A stretch of 64,000 nucleotides of DNA from Parafrigoribacterium mesophilum. Lineage in GTDB: Bacteria; Actinomycetota; Actinomycetes; Actinomycetales; Microbacteriaceae. The first letter of the stretch is position 1; each line of letters starts with the position of its first letter. Shown here piece after piece: positions 11,259 through 24,459 of the stretch. The DNA lies in NCBI RefSeq assembly GCF_039652555.1, contig NZ_JBDJAF010000004.1:1-64000 (forward strand), written 5' to 3'. The position numbers and the translations under genes were made by a program. The notes beneath the pieces are model-generated. The model did not search any database and had not been told where the DNA came from. It saw only the letters and a list, made by a program, of their open reading frames with translations.

Positions 11259-11310
11259 CTCGCATGTTGTGCTCCTTCCCACGCCGCGGGAACCACACCA
11301 GGGCGCAAGT
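11258..11310. repeat. 53-bp hairpin repeat, copy C
   Basis: Same length and orientation as copies A and B, but more diverged. The inner stem is TTCCC/GGGAA with a 7-nt loop, and the constant block GGGAACCACA and CGCAAGT end are kept. The stem sequence differs from A and B while pairing is kept, which suggests selection on the hairpin. It begins at the final A of the DUF559 stop codon and ends 27 bp before the recN stop. Confidence 0.8.
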
Positions 11311-11337
11311 GACGGGGGGTGAGGGCGGGGCTAGGCC

Positions 11338-13050
11338 TCAGGGGGTGAGGGCGCGGGCGGTGTCCAGGAGTTCGCGGGCGTGGGCGAGGCCGCTGGCGGA
11401 GTCGGGCAGTCCGGAAAGCAGTCTGGCCATCTCGGCGATGCGCTCCTCACCGCTCAGCTGCTGCACACTGCTGGCGGTGACCTCCCCGGAGCGATCCTTC
11501 ACCACCCGCAGGTGATTGGTGGCGAACGCGGCGACCTGGGCGAGGTGGGTGACCACGATCACCTGAGCGGATGCGGCCAGCCGGGCCAGCCGGCGGCCGA
11601 CCTCGATCGCGGAGGCGCCGCCGACGCCGGCATCCACCTCGTCGAACACGAAGGTGGGCACCGGGTCGCTGGCCGCGATGACCACCTCGATGGCGAGCAT
11701 CACCCGGGACAGCTCGCCGCCCGAGGCGCCACGCGCCAGTGGCCTGGGTTCGGCGCCGGCGTGGGGCTGCAGCAGGATCGCCACCTGATCCCGGCCCGAC
11801 TGCGTGTAGTCTTCGGCGTCGCTGATCTCGACCGACAGCTTCGCGTCGGGCATGGCCAGCGCGGACAGCTCGGCGCTGACCCGTTCGGCCAGCTCGGCGG
11901 CCGCGGCGGTGCGCAGCCGGGTGAGCTCGCCCGCGAGGTCGGCGACCCGGATGCCGTGCTCGTCGACCGCGACGCGCAACTGCTCCCGGCGATCGGTGTC
12001 ATTGTCCAGTTCGAGCAACCGGTCGCTGCCGGTCTCCAGTCGGTCGATGGTGTCGTCGAGGGTCGGTCCGTATTTGCGCACCAGAGCGCCAAGCTCCGCC
12101 CGCCGCTCCTGCACGGCTTCCAGATCGCGGCCGCCATCCACATCCAGTTCGCTCAGATAGCTCGAGAGTCGGCCGGCAATGTCCGAGGCGAGGATGGCGG
12201 TCTCGGCGAGCGCGGCGGCGATGTCGGCGAGCGCCGGGTCGTGCTCGGCGGCCCGATCCAGCTGGCGTTTCGCCCCGTCGAGCAGCCCGAGCACGTCGAA
12301 GCCGCCGTCGATCGCCTCGGCGGAAAGTGACTCGCGTGCCGTCGCGGCGGCGAGCCGGAGATCTTCCAGGTTGCCGAGCCGTTCGGCCTGTTCGCTCAGT
12401 TCGGTGTCTTCGCCCCGCCGCGGGGCGGCGGCCTCGATCTCGGCCATGTCTGCGCGCAGTTGCTCCGCTTCCTGGGCGCGCTGATCGCTGGCGGCCACCA
12501 AGGCATCCAGTTCATCCTTGGCCGTGGTCCACTCCGCCAACGCGCCACGGTACTCGCGCAGCACCGCGGCCAAGTCCGGTCCGGCGAACCGGTCCAGGGC
12601 GTCACGCTGCGCGCCGGCGGAGCGCAGCCGCACCTGGTCGGATTGGCCGTGCACCACCACGAGGTGTTCGCCCAGTTCGGCGAGTACTCCGACGGGGGCG
12701 CTGCGCCCGCCGACAATGGCGCGACTACGGCCGTCCGGCGAGATGGTGCGCCCCAGGATCAGCGACGCCGTCCGGGCGTCGATCGGGTCGAGCTCTCCCC
12801 CAGCATCCTGCGCCCTCGTGGCCGCGATGCCGTCAGCATCGACCTGCCACTGTCCCTCGACCACCGCCGCACCGCTGCCGGCCCGCAACACGGAACTGTC
12901 GGCACGGTCACCGAGGAGCAGGCCGAGCGCGGTGACCACCATGGTCTTGCCTGCACCGGTCTCGCCGGTCACGGCGGTGAATCCCGCACCGAGCGGGAGG
13001 GTGGCCTCCGCGATCACGCCGAGGTTGCGGATCGAGATCTCCTCGATCAC
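11338..13050 (-). CDS. recN: DNA repair ATPase RecN
   Basis: RecN is an SMC-like ATPase for double-strand break repair. The N-terminus shows ISIRNLGVIAEATLPLGAGFTAVTGETGAGKTMVVTAL with Walker A. The central region is coiled coil rich in Ala, Glu, Gln and Arg. The C-terminal half carries the ABC signature LARGASGGELSRVMLAIEV and Walker B TFVFDEVDAGVGG. The 570-aa length is normal. The GTG start overlaps the nadK TGA. The nadK-recN-tlyA grouping is typical of actinobacteria. No SOS box can be placed directly before it because the upstream DNA is nadK coding sequence. Confidence 0.95.
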   Translation of the reverse strand: MIEEISIRNLGVIAEATLPLGAGFTAVTGETGAGKTMVVTALGLLLGDRADSSVLRAGSGAAVVEGQWQVDADGIAATRAQDAGGELDPIDARTASLILGRTISPDGRSRAIVGGRSAPVGVLAELGEHLVVVHGQSDQVRLRSAGAQRDALDRFAGPDLAAVLREYRGALAEWTTAKDELDALVAASDQRAQEAEQLRADMAEIEAAAPRRGEDTELSEQAERLGNLEDLRLAAATARESLSAEAIDGGFDVLGLLDGAKRQLDRAAEHDPALADIAAALAETAILASDIAGRLSSYLSELDVDGGRDLEAVQERRAELGALVRKYGPTLDDTIDRLETGSDRLLELDNDTDRREQLRVAVDEHGIRVADLAGELTRLRTAAAAELAERVSAELSALAMPDAKLSVEISDAEDYTQSGRDQVAILLQPHAGAEPRPLARGASGGELSRVMLAIEVVIAASDPVPTFVFDEVDAGVGGASAIEVGRRLARLAASAQVIVVTHLAQVAAFATNHLRVVKDRSGEVTASSVQQLSGEERIAEMARLLSGLPDSASGLAHARELLDTARALTP

Positions 13051-13976
13051 GCGTCGGCGGTCTCATCATCGGCGGGGCCGCGCCATCCGTTGACCGGCAG
13101 GGCGAACTTGCGCACCAGCCGCTCGGAGAACGGGCCGGGGTGCAGCCTGGCCAGCCGCACCGGTACCGGGGAGCGGCGCACGATCACGCGGGCGCCGCGC
13201 GGCAGGTCGTGGGTGCGGCGGCCGTCGCACCAGAGCACGCCTGTGCCCTGGGTGCGGTCGAGCACTTCGACGGCGAGCACCGATTGCGGCCCGACCACGA
13301 GGGAACGACCGAACAAGGCATGTGGGCTCAGCGGCACGAGCAGCATGGCGTCCACGGCCGGCCAGACGATCGGGCCGCCGGCCGAGAAGGAGTAAGCGGT
13401 GGATCCGGTCGGCGTGGACATGACGACCCCGTCGCAGCCGAACGAGGAGACCGGGCGGGCGTCGACTTCGATGACGACCTCGAGCATCCGCTCCCGCGAC
13501 GCCTTCTCCACGGTGGCTTCGTTGAGCGCCCAGGTTTCGTAGACCACCTCGGAGTCGACCTTGACCCGCACCGACAGGGTCATCCGCTCCTCGACCTGGT
13601 AGTCGCGGGCCAGCGCGCGTTTCACGCTCGCGGCGAGGTCGTCGCGCTCGCTTTCGGCGAGGAATCCGACGTGGCCGAGGTTGATCCCCAGCAGCGGTGC
13701 GGAAGAGCCGCGGGCCAGTTCGGCCGCCCGCAGGATGGTGCCGTCGCCGCCGAGCACGATGACCAGTTCGACGTCGTGCACTCCGACGTCGACCCCGAAG
13801 GTGGCGATGGAGGTCAGGTCGGGGGCCTGCACGAGGATGGCGGCGCGCTCGTCGACCTGCACGACGGGGGTGACGCCTTCCATGAGCAGTTGACGGCAGA
13901 CGTCCTCCGCGGCGTTGACCGAGGCTTGCCGGCCGGTGTGGGAGACGACGAGGATGTGCCGGGTGGGCTGGGTCAC
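13047..13976 (-). CDS. nadK: NAD kinase
   Basis: This enzyme phosphorylates NAD to NADP. Family motifs are VLGGDGTILRAAELAR (GGDG), LLGINLGHVGFLAE, and the glycine-rich GVVMSTPTGSTAYSFSAGGPIVWP. The frame extends 11 codons upstream, but the GTG at 13976 is preceded by GGAGG at 4-nt spacing, the strongest ribosome binding site nearby, and gives 309 aa. It follows tlyA by 10 bp and overlaps recN, so tlyA-nadK-recN form one transcriptional unit. Confidence 0.94.
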   Translation of the reverse strand: MTQPTRHILVVSHTGRQASVNAAEDVCRQLLMEGVTPVVQVDERAAILVQAPDLTSIATFGVDVGVHDVELVIVLGGDGTILRAAELARGSSAPLLGINLGHVGFLAESERDDLAASVKRALARDYQVEERMTLSVRVKVDSEVVYETWALNEATVEKASRERMLEVVIEVDARPVSSFGCDGVVMSTPTGSTAYSFSAGGPIVWPAVDAMLLVPLSPHALFGRSLVVGPQSVLAVEVLDRTQGTGVLWCDGRRTHDLPRGARVIVRRSPVPVRLARLHPGPFSERLVRKFALPVNGWRGPADDETADA

Positions 13977-13986
13977 GTTGCCTCCT

Positions 13987-14838
13987 TCAGGCTCGGTCGG
14001 TCCCCGCACAGGAATGCACGCGGTCTCTCCATTGTGTCGGATTGCTGCCGTGTGTGGCGTTCAGCCAGACCAGATATTCGTGGTTTCCCCTGGTACCGAC
14101 CAGCGGGGATGGCACGAGGCCGCCGATCGGCAGACCGAGGTCCCAGGCGGTCCAGAGCACGTCGTTCACCGCTTCTTCCCGCAGCGCCGGATCTCGCACG
14201 ATGCCTTCGCGGATGCCGGTGCGGCCCACTTCGAACTGCGGTTTGATGAGCACGAGGTAGTCGGCTCCGGTGCCGAGCGTGGCCACCACGGCGGGCAGCA
14301 CGGTGCGCAGCGAGATGAAGGACAGGTCGGCGACGGCCAGGTCGGGCAGCTCCGCGGTGCCCGCCGCCGCCGCGAGACCGGCCGCGGTCAACTCGCGCGC
14401 GTTGAACCCTTCGATGACGCTGACCCTGGGGTCGTCGGCGAGGTGAGGCGACAGCTGGCCGTGGCCGACGTCGAGGGCGATCACGGCTCGGGCGCCGCGT
14501 TCCAGCAGCACCTGGGTGAAACCGCCGGTGGAGGCGCCAACGTCCAGAGCGAGCCGGCCGGTGACCTCGACCGGGAACGCGTCGAGGGCGGCGATCAGCT
14601 TGTGGGCGGCTCGGCTGACGTAGTGGTCGGCGGCGATGATGGCGATCACCTGGTCGGCGTGCACCTTCAGCGACGGCTTACCGGCCACGACGCCGTCCAC
14701 GGTCACGGCTCCGTCGGCGATGAGCCGCGCGGCGTGGGTGCGGGAGCGGGCCAGTCCGCGGCCGGCGAGGGCGGCGTCCAGGCGCAGCAGCGCGTCCGGA
14801 TGCTCGGAGTCAGCGTCCCGCGCCGTCGCCACCACCAC
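13987..14838 (-). CDS. tlyA: TlyA-family rRNA 2'-O-methyltransferase
   Basis: An N-terminal S4 domain (LRLDAALAGRGLARSRTHAARLIADGAVTVDG) is followed by a Rossmann methyltransferase with LALDVGASTGGFTQVLLERGARAVIALDVGHGQL as the SAM site. The K-D-K-E type residues and VLIKPQFEVGR are present. In mycobacteria TlyA methylates both rRNAs and confers capreomycin sensitivity; the same role here is inferred. No ATG lies at the right place. Three consecutive GTG codons around 14832-14838 are the only plausible starts, inside the 3' end of the preceding small gene. Coordinates of the start are therefore uncertain by a few codons. Confidence 0.88.
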   Translation of the reverse strand: MVVATARDADSEHPDALLRLDAALAGRGLARSRTHAARLIADGAVTVDGVVAGKPSLKVHADQVIAIIAADHYVSRAAHKLIAALDAFPVEVTGRLALDVGASTGGFTQVLLERGARAVIALDVGHGQLSPHLADDPRVSVIEGFNARELTAAGLAAAAGTAELPDLAVADLSFISLRTVLPAVVATLGTGADYLVLIKPQFEVGRTGIREGIVRDPALREEAVNDVLWTAWDLGLPIGGLVPSPLVGTRGNHEYLVWLNATHGSNPTQWRDRVHSCAGTDRA

Positions 14839-15010
14839 CGCTGCCGCCGCCGAGCACCGATTGCAGGGTGTCGTAGAGCTGGCTGAACGCGGCGGCACGA
14901 TCGGCCAGCGGTTGTGCCTCGATCACCCGCAGCCGTGAAATCAGCGCGTCGGCTTCGCCGGCGTCGACTCCGTCGCCGTTGTCGGGATCGGTGGCCCCAA
15001 GTTCCGTCAT
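14810..15010 (-). CDS. Small conserved actinobacterial protein upstream of tlyA
   Basis: This 66-aa acidic protein has a helical core, EADALISRLRVIEAQPLADRAAAFSQLYDTLQSVL, then a Gly-rich tail. A short protein of this kind commonly sits between the HAD phosphatase and tlyA in actinobacteria. Its function is unknown to me. The ATG at 15010 follows an AGGGG-type ribosome binding site and is preferred over the ATG at 15031. Its 3' end overlaps the probable tlyA start, suggesting translational coupling. Confidence 0.65.
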   Translation of the reverse strand: MTELGATDPDNGDGVDAGEADALISRLRVIEAQPLADRAAAFSQLYDTLQSVLGGGSGGGGDGAGR

Positions 15011-15064
15011 CGCGTCCCCTTTCCCCTGCACCGCGTCTGCTGCATCAAGTTCTCAGGGTACCGG

Positions 15065-16132
15065 TCACTCGTACAGCCGCGGTGGAACCTCCAGAGCGTA
15101 GATCGGCATGCCGCTGCCCCAGACGGCCGCACATCCGGCCCGCAGCAGGTCGATGCTGCGCGAACCGACCTCGGTGACCGTGATCACGTTTCCGGCGACC
15201 GTGATCACGGCGTCGCCCACCATAATGCGACGCTCACCGCTGGCCGGGTCCTGGTGAGTGCGAATGCGCGGATACGGTTCACTGAGCTGCCGCAGGTCGT
15301 CGAGCAGGTAGGTGGGCCGCGACGCGGCGTCGGCGGCCAGCAGCTGCTTGGCATGGTCGACACCGGTGAGCACCATGGCCGAGTCGAGGCCGGCGCGGTT
15401 GGCGCCGAGGATGTCGGTGTCCAGCCGGTCGCCGAGGAACAACGGCTTCGCGCCGCCGAACCGGGATACGGCCTCCTGGAAAATGGCCGCTTCGGGCTTT
15501 CCGGCCAGCACCGGGAGCCTGCCGACGGCGGTGTGCACCGCGGAGACCAGAGTTCCATTGCCGGGGGCGATTCCGCGTTCGGTGGGCAGCGTCCAGTCGG
15601 TGTTGGTGGCGACCCAGGGCAGTTCGGCGCCGCCCGCCTGCAGCGCGAAGGCGGCTTCGGCCAGTTGTTTCCAACCCAGCTCCGGAGCGAACCCCTGGAT
15701 GACGGCGGCCGGCTGGTCGTGTGCGGAATCGGTGGCCGTGAAGCCGGCCTTGTGCAGTTCGTCGCGCAGCCCCTCGCCGCCGACCACGAGAACCGTGGAT
15801 CCGGCGGGTACGAGACCGGCGAGCAGTCGTACCGCCGCCTGCGGGGAGGTGACCACGTCCTCGGCCGCAACGCTCAGCCCGAGACTGGTCAGGTGCTGCG
15901 CCACGGAGGCGCTGGTGCGTGACGCGTTGTTGGTGATGTAGGCCACGCGGCGATCGCGGGCGGCCGCGTTGAGGCTCTCCACGGCGTGCGGGATCGCAAC
16001 CGGGCCACGATAAACGACACCATCGAGGTCGGCAAGCAGCAGATCGACGCCGTCGAGCGGCGTCCGATCGGGTTCGGTGCCCGGTTCAGTGCCCGTGGTC
16101 GTCGTGTTCTCCGTCTTCCTCGAGCGGAACAT
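15065..16132 (-). CDS. HAD-superfamily phosphatase, NagD/PGP type
   Basis: Motif I is LLADLDGVVYRG (nucleophile and acid Asp), motif II VAYITNNASRT, a C2 cap follows, then the motif III Lys in AGKPEAAIF and motif IV FLGDRLDTDILGANRAGLDSAMVLTG. This matches NagD-like phosphatases acting on small phosphometabolites; the substrate is unknown. About 80 further residues follow the core, including the repetitive GDAVITVAGNVITVTEVG, unlike minimal NagD. The first in-frame ATG is at 16132, inside the end of the upstream gene, with AGAGG abutting it. A TTG at 16144 is an alternative. The open frame continues farther upstream but is a shadow of the TPR gene. Confidence 0.85.
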   Translation of the reverse strand: MFRSRKTENTTTTGTEPGTEPDRTPLDGVDLLLADLDGVVYRGPVAIPHAVESLNAAARDRRVAYITNNASRTSASVAQHLTSLGLSVAAEDVVTSPQAAVRLLAGLVPAGSTVLVVGGEGLRDELHKAGFTATDSAHDQPAAVIQGFAPELGWKQLAEAAFALQAGGAELPWVATNTDWTLPTERGIAPGNGTLVSAVHTAVGRLPVLAGKPEAAIFQEAVSRFGGAKPLFLGDRLDTDILGANRAGLDSAMVLTGVDHAKQLLAADAASRPTYLLDDLRQLSEPYPRIRTHQDPASGERRIMVGDAVITVAGNVITVTEVGSRSIDLLRAGCAAVWGSGMPIYALEVPPRLYE

Positions 16133-17018
16133 CCTCTTCGGCAATCTCGATCGTCTCCTCTTCCGCCTCTGTCTGATCGTCGCTGCGCAGCGCGGCGGCG
16201 GCGCGATCGGAGCGTTCGTACCACTGCTCGGCCTCGTCGGTTCTGCCCAGGTCCTCGAGCACTGTCGCGTAGGCGTCGAACAGCGCAGGACTATAGGAGT
16301 ACGCGGTGTCCGGGTCCAGTTCGGGGATGTGCAGTTCGGCCAGCGCGGCCTCGGTCTGGCCCAGATCGAGCCGGGCGCCGGACATCGCAATGGCCAGCTC
16401 GACCCGCACCGGAACCGGAAGAGATTCCCGCGGCACCGACCGGGCCAGTTCGAGCGCTTTCTCCGGCCGTCCCAGTCCGCGTTCGCTGTCGACCATCATC
16501 GGCAGTTGGTCGTCGTTGCCCGAGATACGCCGATAAGTGCGCAGCTCGCGCAACGCCAGCGCAAAGTCGCCGATCGAATAGGAGGTGATGGCGAGGGTCT
16601 CGCGCACGACGGCGATGCGGCCGGCCCGGCGGGCGGCCGACACGGCGTGCCGGTGCGCGAGCTGCGGATCCTCGTCGATGAGGCGGGCCGCCATGGCCAT
16701 GTGCCGGGCGACCTCCTCGGCATTCTCCTTGCTCAGCGTTCTCAGTTGGGCGCGCGCGACACGGTCCAGGTCCTTGGCCTGCACGTCGTCGGGGAGCTCC
16801 GGATCGTTGTGCCGGGTGCGGACAGATTTGATGCCGTACGGGTCTTGGTCCTCCGGCGGCTCCGGATACCGAGCGTTGCGGTCGCCGCGGGCGGGCTTTC
16901 CGCCGCTGGTCCACAGTCGTTTTTCGTTCGGAGCACCGCGCTTGGGCCGCCCGGTGTCTGGCCGGCGGGCTCCGGGCTTGCCGCCCGGCCGCCGGGGACG
17001 ATCTGAGGGTTCGGCCAC
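16086..17018 (-). CDS. TPR-like conserved actinobacterial protein
   Basis: This is a 310-aa cytoplasmic protein. Residues 1-80 are basic and low complexity (RPRRPGGKPGARRPDTGRPK), probably disordered and perhaps nucleic-acid binding. Residues about 85-270 form helical pairs typical of tetratricopeptide repeats, such as ALALRELRTYRRISGNDDQLPMM and DAYATVLEDLGRTDEAEQWYER. The C-terminal 35 residues are very acidic. It sits between rRNA/tyrS and the HAD phosphatase, a position where actinobacteria often have such a gene. It has no enzymatic motif and its function is unknown. Confidence 0.75.
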   Translation of the reverse strand: MAEPSDRPRRPGGKPGARRPDTGRPKRGAPNEKRLWTSGGKPARGDRNARYPEPPEDQDPYGIKSVRTRHNDPELPDDVQAKDLDRVARAQLRTLSKENAEEVARHMAMAARLIDEDPQLAHRHAVSAARRAGRIAVVRETLAITSYSIGDFALALRELRTYRRISGNDDQLPMMVDSERGLGRPEKALELARSVPRESLPVPVRVELAIAMSGARLDLGQTEAALAELHIPELDPDTAYSYSPALFDAYATVLEDLGRTDEAEQWYERSDRAAAALRSDDQTEAEEETIEIAEEDVPLEEDGEHDDHGH

Positions 17019-17065
17019 GGTGCTCCTAGATGTGAATTGGGGTCTTCGCTTCGGCGAGCTCAGCG

Positions 17066-17089
17066 GGTCTCGACAAGCTCGACCAGCGG
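17066..17089. repeat. Dispersed GGTCTCGAC palindrome, copy downstream of 5S rRNA
   Basis: GGTCTCGACAAGCTCGACCA followed by GCGG. Related to copies at 1767, 17301, 37208 and 45639. It lies between the start of the TPR gene and the rRNA terminator. Confidence 0.7.
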
Positions 17090-17103
17090 AGTGCGGTTAA
17101 CGG

Positions 17104-17130
17104 AAAATGGCCACCCTTGCGGGTGGCCAT
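17104..17130 (-). terminator. Rho-independent terminator of the rRNA operon
   Basis: A perfect 10-bp stem, ATGGCCACCC pairing with GGGTGGCCAT around a 4-nt loop, is followed on the minus strand by TTTT. It lies just past the 3' end of 5S rRNA. Confidence 0.85.
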
Positions 17131-17142
17131 TTCACGAAGAAG

Positions 17143-17260
17143 TCCGGCGGTGTCCTACTCTCCCACAAGGTCACCCTTGCAGTACCATCGGCGCAGAGAG
17201 TCTTAGCTTCCGGGTTCGGAATGGGACCGGGCGTTTCCCTCTCGCTATGGCCGCCGAAAC
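17143..17260 (-). rRNA. rrf: 5S ribosomal RNA
   Basis: On the minus strand the sequence runs from TTTCGGCGGCCATAGCGAGA, through the conserved CCCATTCCGAACCCGGAAGC, to GGGAGAGTAGGACACCGCCG. These are diagnostic actinobacterial 5S segments. The ends pair (GGCGG with CCGCC) and length is about 118 nt. Exact ends are estimated. Confidence 0.93.
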
Positions 17261-17300
17261 ACTATTGATTTATGAATCAGTTCGCGGACCGTCCGTGTCT

Positions 17301-17327
17301 GGTGATTTCGACAAGCTCAATCACCGG
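17301..17327. repeat. Dispersed palindrome (GGTGATTTCGAC type) in the 5S-23S spacer
   Basis: GGTGATTTCGACAAGCTCAA then TCACCGG: an inverted repeat with GGTGATT paired to AATCACC. It is a variant of the GGTCTCGACAAGCTCGACC family and lies inside the transcribed rRNA spacer. Confidence 0.65.
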
Positions 17328-17340
17328 ATCGCCGGAGCGG

Positions 17341-17392
17341 AGTCGCAGTTCCCGACCGTAAATCGGGAACCACAAAGTGGACGCAAGCACAT
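17341..17392. repeat. Degenerate copy D of the 53-bp hairpin repeat, in the 5S-23S spacer
   Basis: A perfect 8-bp stem GTTCCCGA/TCGGGAAC with a 7-nt loop is followed by the same GGGAACCACA block and, 7 nt later, CGCAAG, as in copies A to C near 10.2-11.3 kb. The 5' boundary is less conserved. It may serve as a 5S processing stem. Confidence 0.5.
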
Positions 17393-17404
17393 TTAATTGT
17401 GTTA

Positions 17405-22517
<5,113 letters not shown>

Positions 22518-22916
22518 GTTTGATTGCACATCCATTCCCTTGCGGGAACGAGTGGCACATCTAGTGCAACCAGCCACCGGGAATCGGTGACGAGGTTGCA
22601 AGTTTGAAACTGACAGAACAAATCATTACTGACTTGCTTTGTTGTTTAATCTTTTCCCAAAGGAATCTCACGACGAGAATTGCTTCTCGCCACGAGGTTT
22701 TTGGCATTTGACATTGTGCACGCTGTTGAGTTCTCAAGGATCGGGCGCGCCTAAATCGTTCTCTTCCGAGTCGGATTTGGGGCAACTGCTCTAACCTACC
22801 ACTTGTCGTGACGCTGTCAAACCGCGTTCGGCAGCTTCAAAAGCTGCCGTGTGCGAGCCTGACGCTTCGTACAAGTGGGACTTGCCATCCTACCCCGTCT
22901 GAACAAAGCCCTACAA
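22518..22916 (-). promoter_or_regulatory. rRNA leader with tandem promoters and antitermination-like box
   Basis: Two promoters face 16S. The upstream one has -35 TTGTAG (22911-22916), 18 bp, and -10 TAGGAT (22887-22892). The downstream one has -35 TTGACA (22815-22820), 16 bp, and -10 TAGGTT (22793-22798). Between them is a perfect stem GGCAGCTT/AAGCTGCC near 22829-22849. At 22719-22738 TTGAGAACTCAACAGCGTG matches the conserved actinobacterial rRNA leader box. No coding gene lies in 22518-23085. Confidence 0.65.
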
Positions 22917-23085
22917 GAGGTCTATTGCCGTTCGGCTGGGATGTTGTCCCCTCTTGAGGCCGGAGAGCAGATCCGCTCTTCCGCACCTTTGGGGTGACAA
23001 GTGATTACTTTACGTGAGCCCGGTAGGCCGTGCAAATCACGGCACATCCCGGGCGTGTCGGCCCGAAATCCCGGGCTCCGACGCC

Positions 23086-24393
23086 CTAGTGGATGAACAC
23101 GCCGGCCAAGGTTTTGCGGCCGCGCCGCAGCACCGCCATGGTGCCGCTCACTGCCTCAGAATCGAGCGTTGCGGCCTCGTCGGCCACCTTGGCGTTGTCC
23201 AGGTATATCCCTCCCCCGCTAATCGCTCTGCGGGCCGCACCGAGACTGCTGCACAGGCCGGTGTCCACGAGCAGGCGTGCGATGGGGGCGCCACGGGACA
23301 CGGTCGTGTTGGGCAGTTCCCGCAATGCCGCCTCCAGGGTGGCCGGATCCACCTGCGACAGGTCACCCTGCCCGAACAGCGCCGCCGATGCCGCTTTGGC
23401 CGCGTGCGTGGCAGCGGCGCCGTGCACCAGGGTGGTCACCTGCTCGGCCAGGGTGCGCTGCGCGAGTCGGTGTTGCGGCGCGAGGGCGAGCGATCCGGCC
23501 AGCTCCTCCAACTGATCCCTGGTGAGGAAGGTGAAGATCTTCAGTCGCTGCAAGACATCCGCGTCGTCGGTGTTGAGCCAGAACTGGTAGAACGCGTACG
23601 GGCTGGTCAGCGCTGGGTCGAGCCACACCGCGTTGCCCTCGCTCTTGCCGAATTTCGTTCCGTCCGAGTTGGTGATGAGCGGGGTGCCGATGGCGTGGGC
23701 GCTCACCCCCTCAGCCTTATGGATGAGATCGGTGCCGCTGGTGAGGTTGCCCCACTGGTCGCTGCCGCCGGTTTGGAGTAGGCAGCCGTAACTGCGGTAC
23801 AGCTCGAGGAAGTCCATGCCCTGCAGGATCTGGTAGCTGAATTCGGTGTAGCTGATGCCCTCGTCGGATTCGAGTCTGGCGCGCACCGCATCCTTCTTCA
23901 GCATTGTGCCGACGCGGAAGTGCTTGCCGATGTCGCGCAGGAAGTCGATCGCCGACAGGGGCGCGGTCCAGTCCAGGTTGTTCACCAGCCGGGCGGCGTT
24001 GTCGCCCTCGAAGCTGAGGTATTTCGCCACCTGCTCCTGCAGGCGCCCCACCCACTCGGCGACGACATCCTTGGTGTTGAGCGTGCGTTCCGCGGTGGGC
24101 CGCGGGTCGCCAATCAAGCCGGTGGAGCCGCCGACCAGGCCGAGCGGCCGATGCCCGGCCAGCTGCAGGCGTCGCAGCAGCAGCAACTGCACGAGGTTGC
24201 CCAGGTGCAGGCTGGGCGCGGTGGGGTCGAATCCGCAGTAATAGGTGATCGGGGGCCCGGCCAGCAGTGCCTTCAGCGCCTGCGGGTCCGTGGACACATG
24301 CACGAGGCCCCGCCAGCGGAGTTCCTCCCACACGTCCGGGAACGAATCATCGTTGTGCTGGGATGCGAGGGCTTCGGTTTCGATCGTCGACAC
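23086..24393 (-). CDS. tyrS: Tyrosyl-tRNA synthetase
   Basis: This class I synthetase charges tRNA-Tyr. It shows the HIGH-like motif as PSLHLGNLVQLLLLRRLQ, the tyrosine-binding QGMDFLELYRSYGCLLQTGGSDQWGN, and the KMSKS equivalent KFGKSEGNAVWLD. A C-terminal S4-like domain ends ...GRKTLAGVFIH. The frame is open to 24495, but the GTG at 24393 gives the family length (435 aa) and lies 7 nt after TAGCGT, fitting leaderless initiation. It faces away from the SatD-like gene. The rRNA operon follows in the same direction. Confidence 0.93.
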   Translation of the reverse strand: MSTIETEALASQHNDDSFPDVWEELRWRGLVHVSTDPQALKALLAGPPITYYCGFDPTAPSLHLGNLVQLLLLRRLQLAGHRPLGLVGGSTGLIGDPRPTAERTLNTKDVVAEWVGRLQEQVAKYLSFEGDNAARLVNNLDWTAPLSAIDFLRDIGKHFRVGTMLKKDAVRARLESDEGISYTEFSYQILQGMDFLELYRSYGCLLQTGGSDQWGNLTSGTDLIHKAEGVSAHAIGTPLITNSDGTKFGKSEGNAVWLDPALTSPYAFYQFWLNTDDADVLQRLKIFTFLTRDQLEELAGSLALAPQHRLAQRTLAEQVTTLVHGAAATHAAKAASAALFGQGDLSQVDPATLEAALRELPNTTVSRGAPIARLLVDTGLCSSLGAARRAISGGGIYLDNAKVADEAATLDSEAVSGTMAVLRRGRKTLAGVFIH

Positions 24394-24400
24394 GGATTCA

Positions 24401-24406
24401 ACGCTA
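24401..24406 (-). promoter_or_regulatory. -10 element TAGCGT for leaderless tyrS
   Basis: Seven bases separate TAGCGT from the GTG at 24393 and no Shine-Dalgarno is present. The -35 is not obvious. Confidence 0.4.
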
Positions 24407-24459
24407 GCAGCGCGAAAACGTCGTGAGCTCTCATCCGTGCAGGGTTGATCTGCCTGGAT

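Noticed and set aside
15065..16390. A 441-residue HAD protein
   Set aside because: The N-terminal 86 codons are within the TPR-like gene in another frame; the HAD motif begins shortly after the ATG at 16132.
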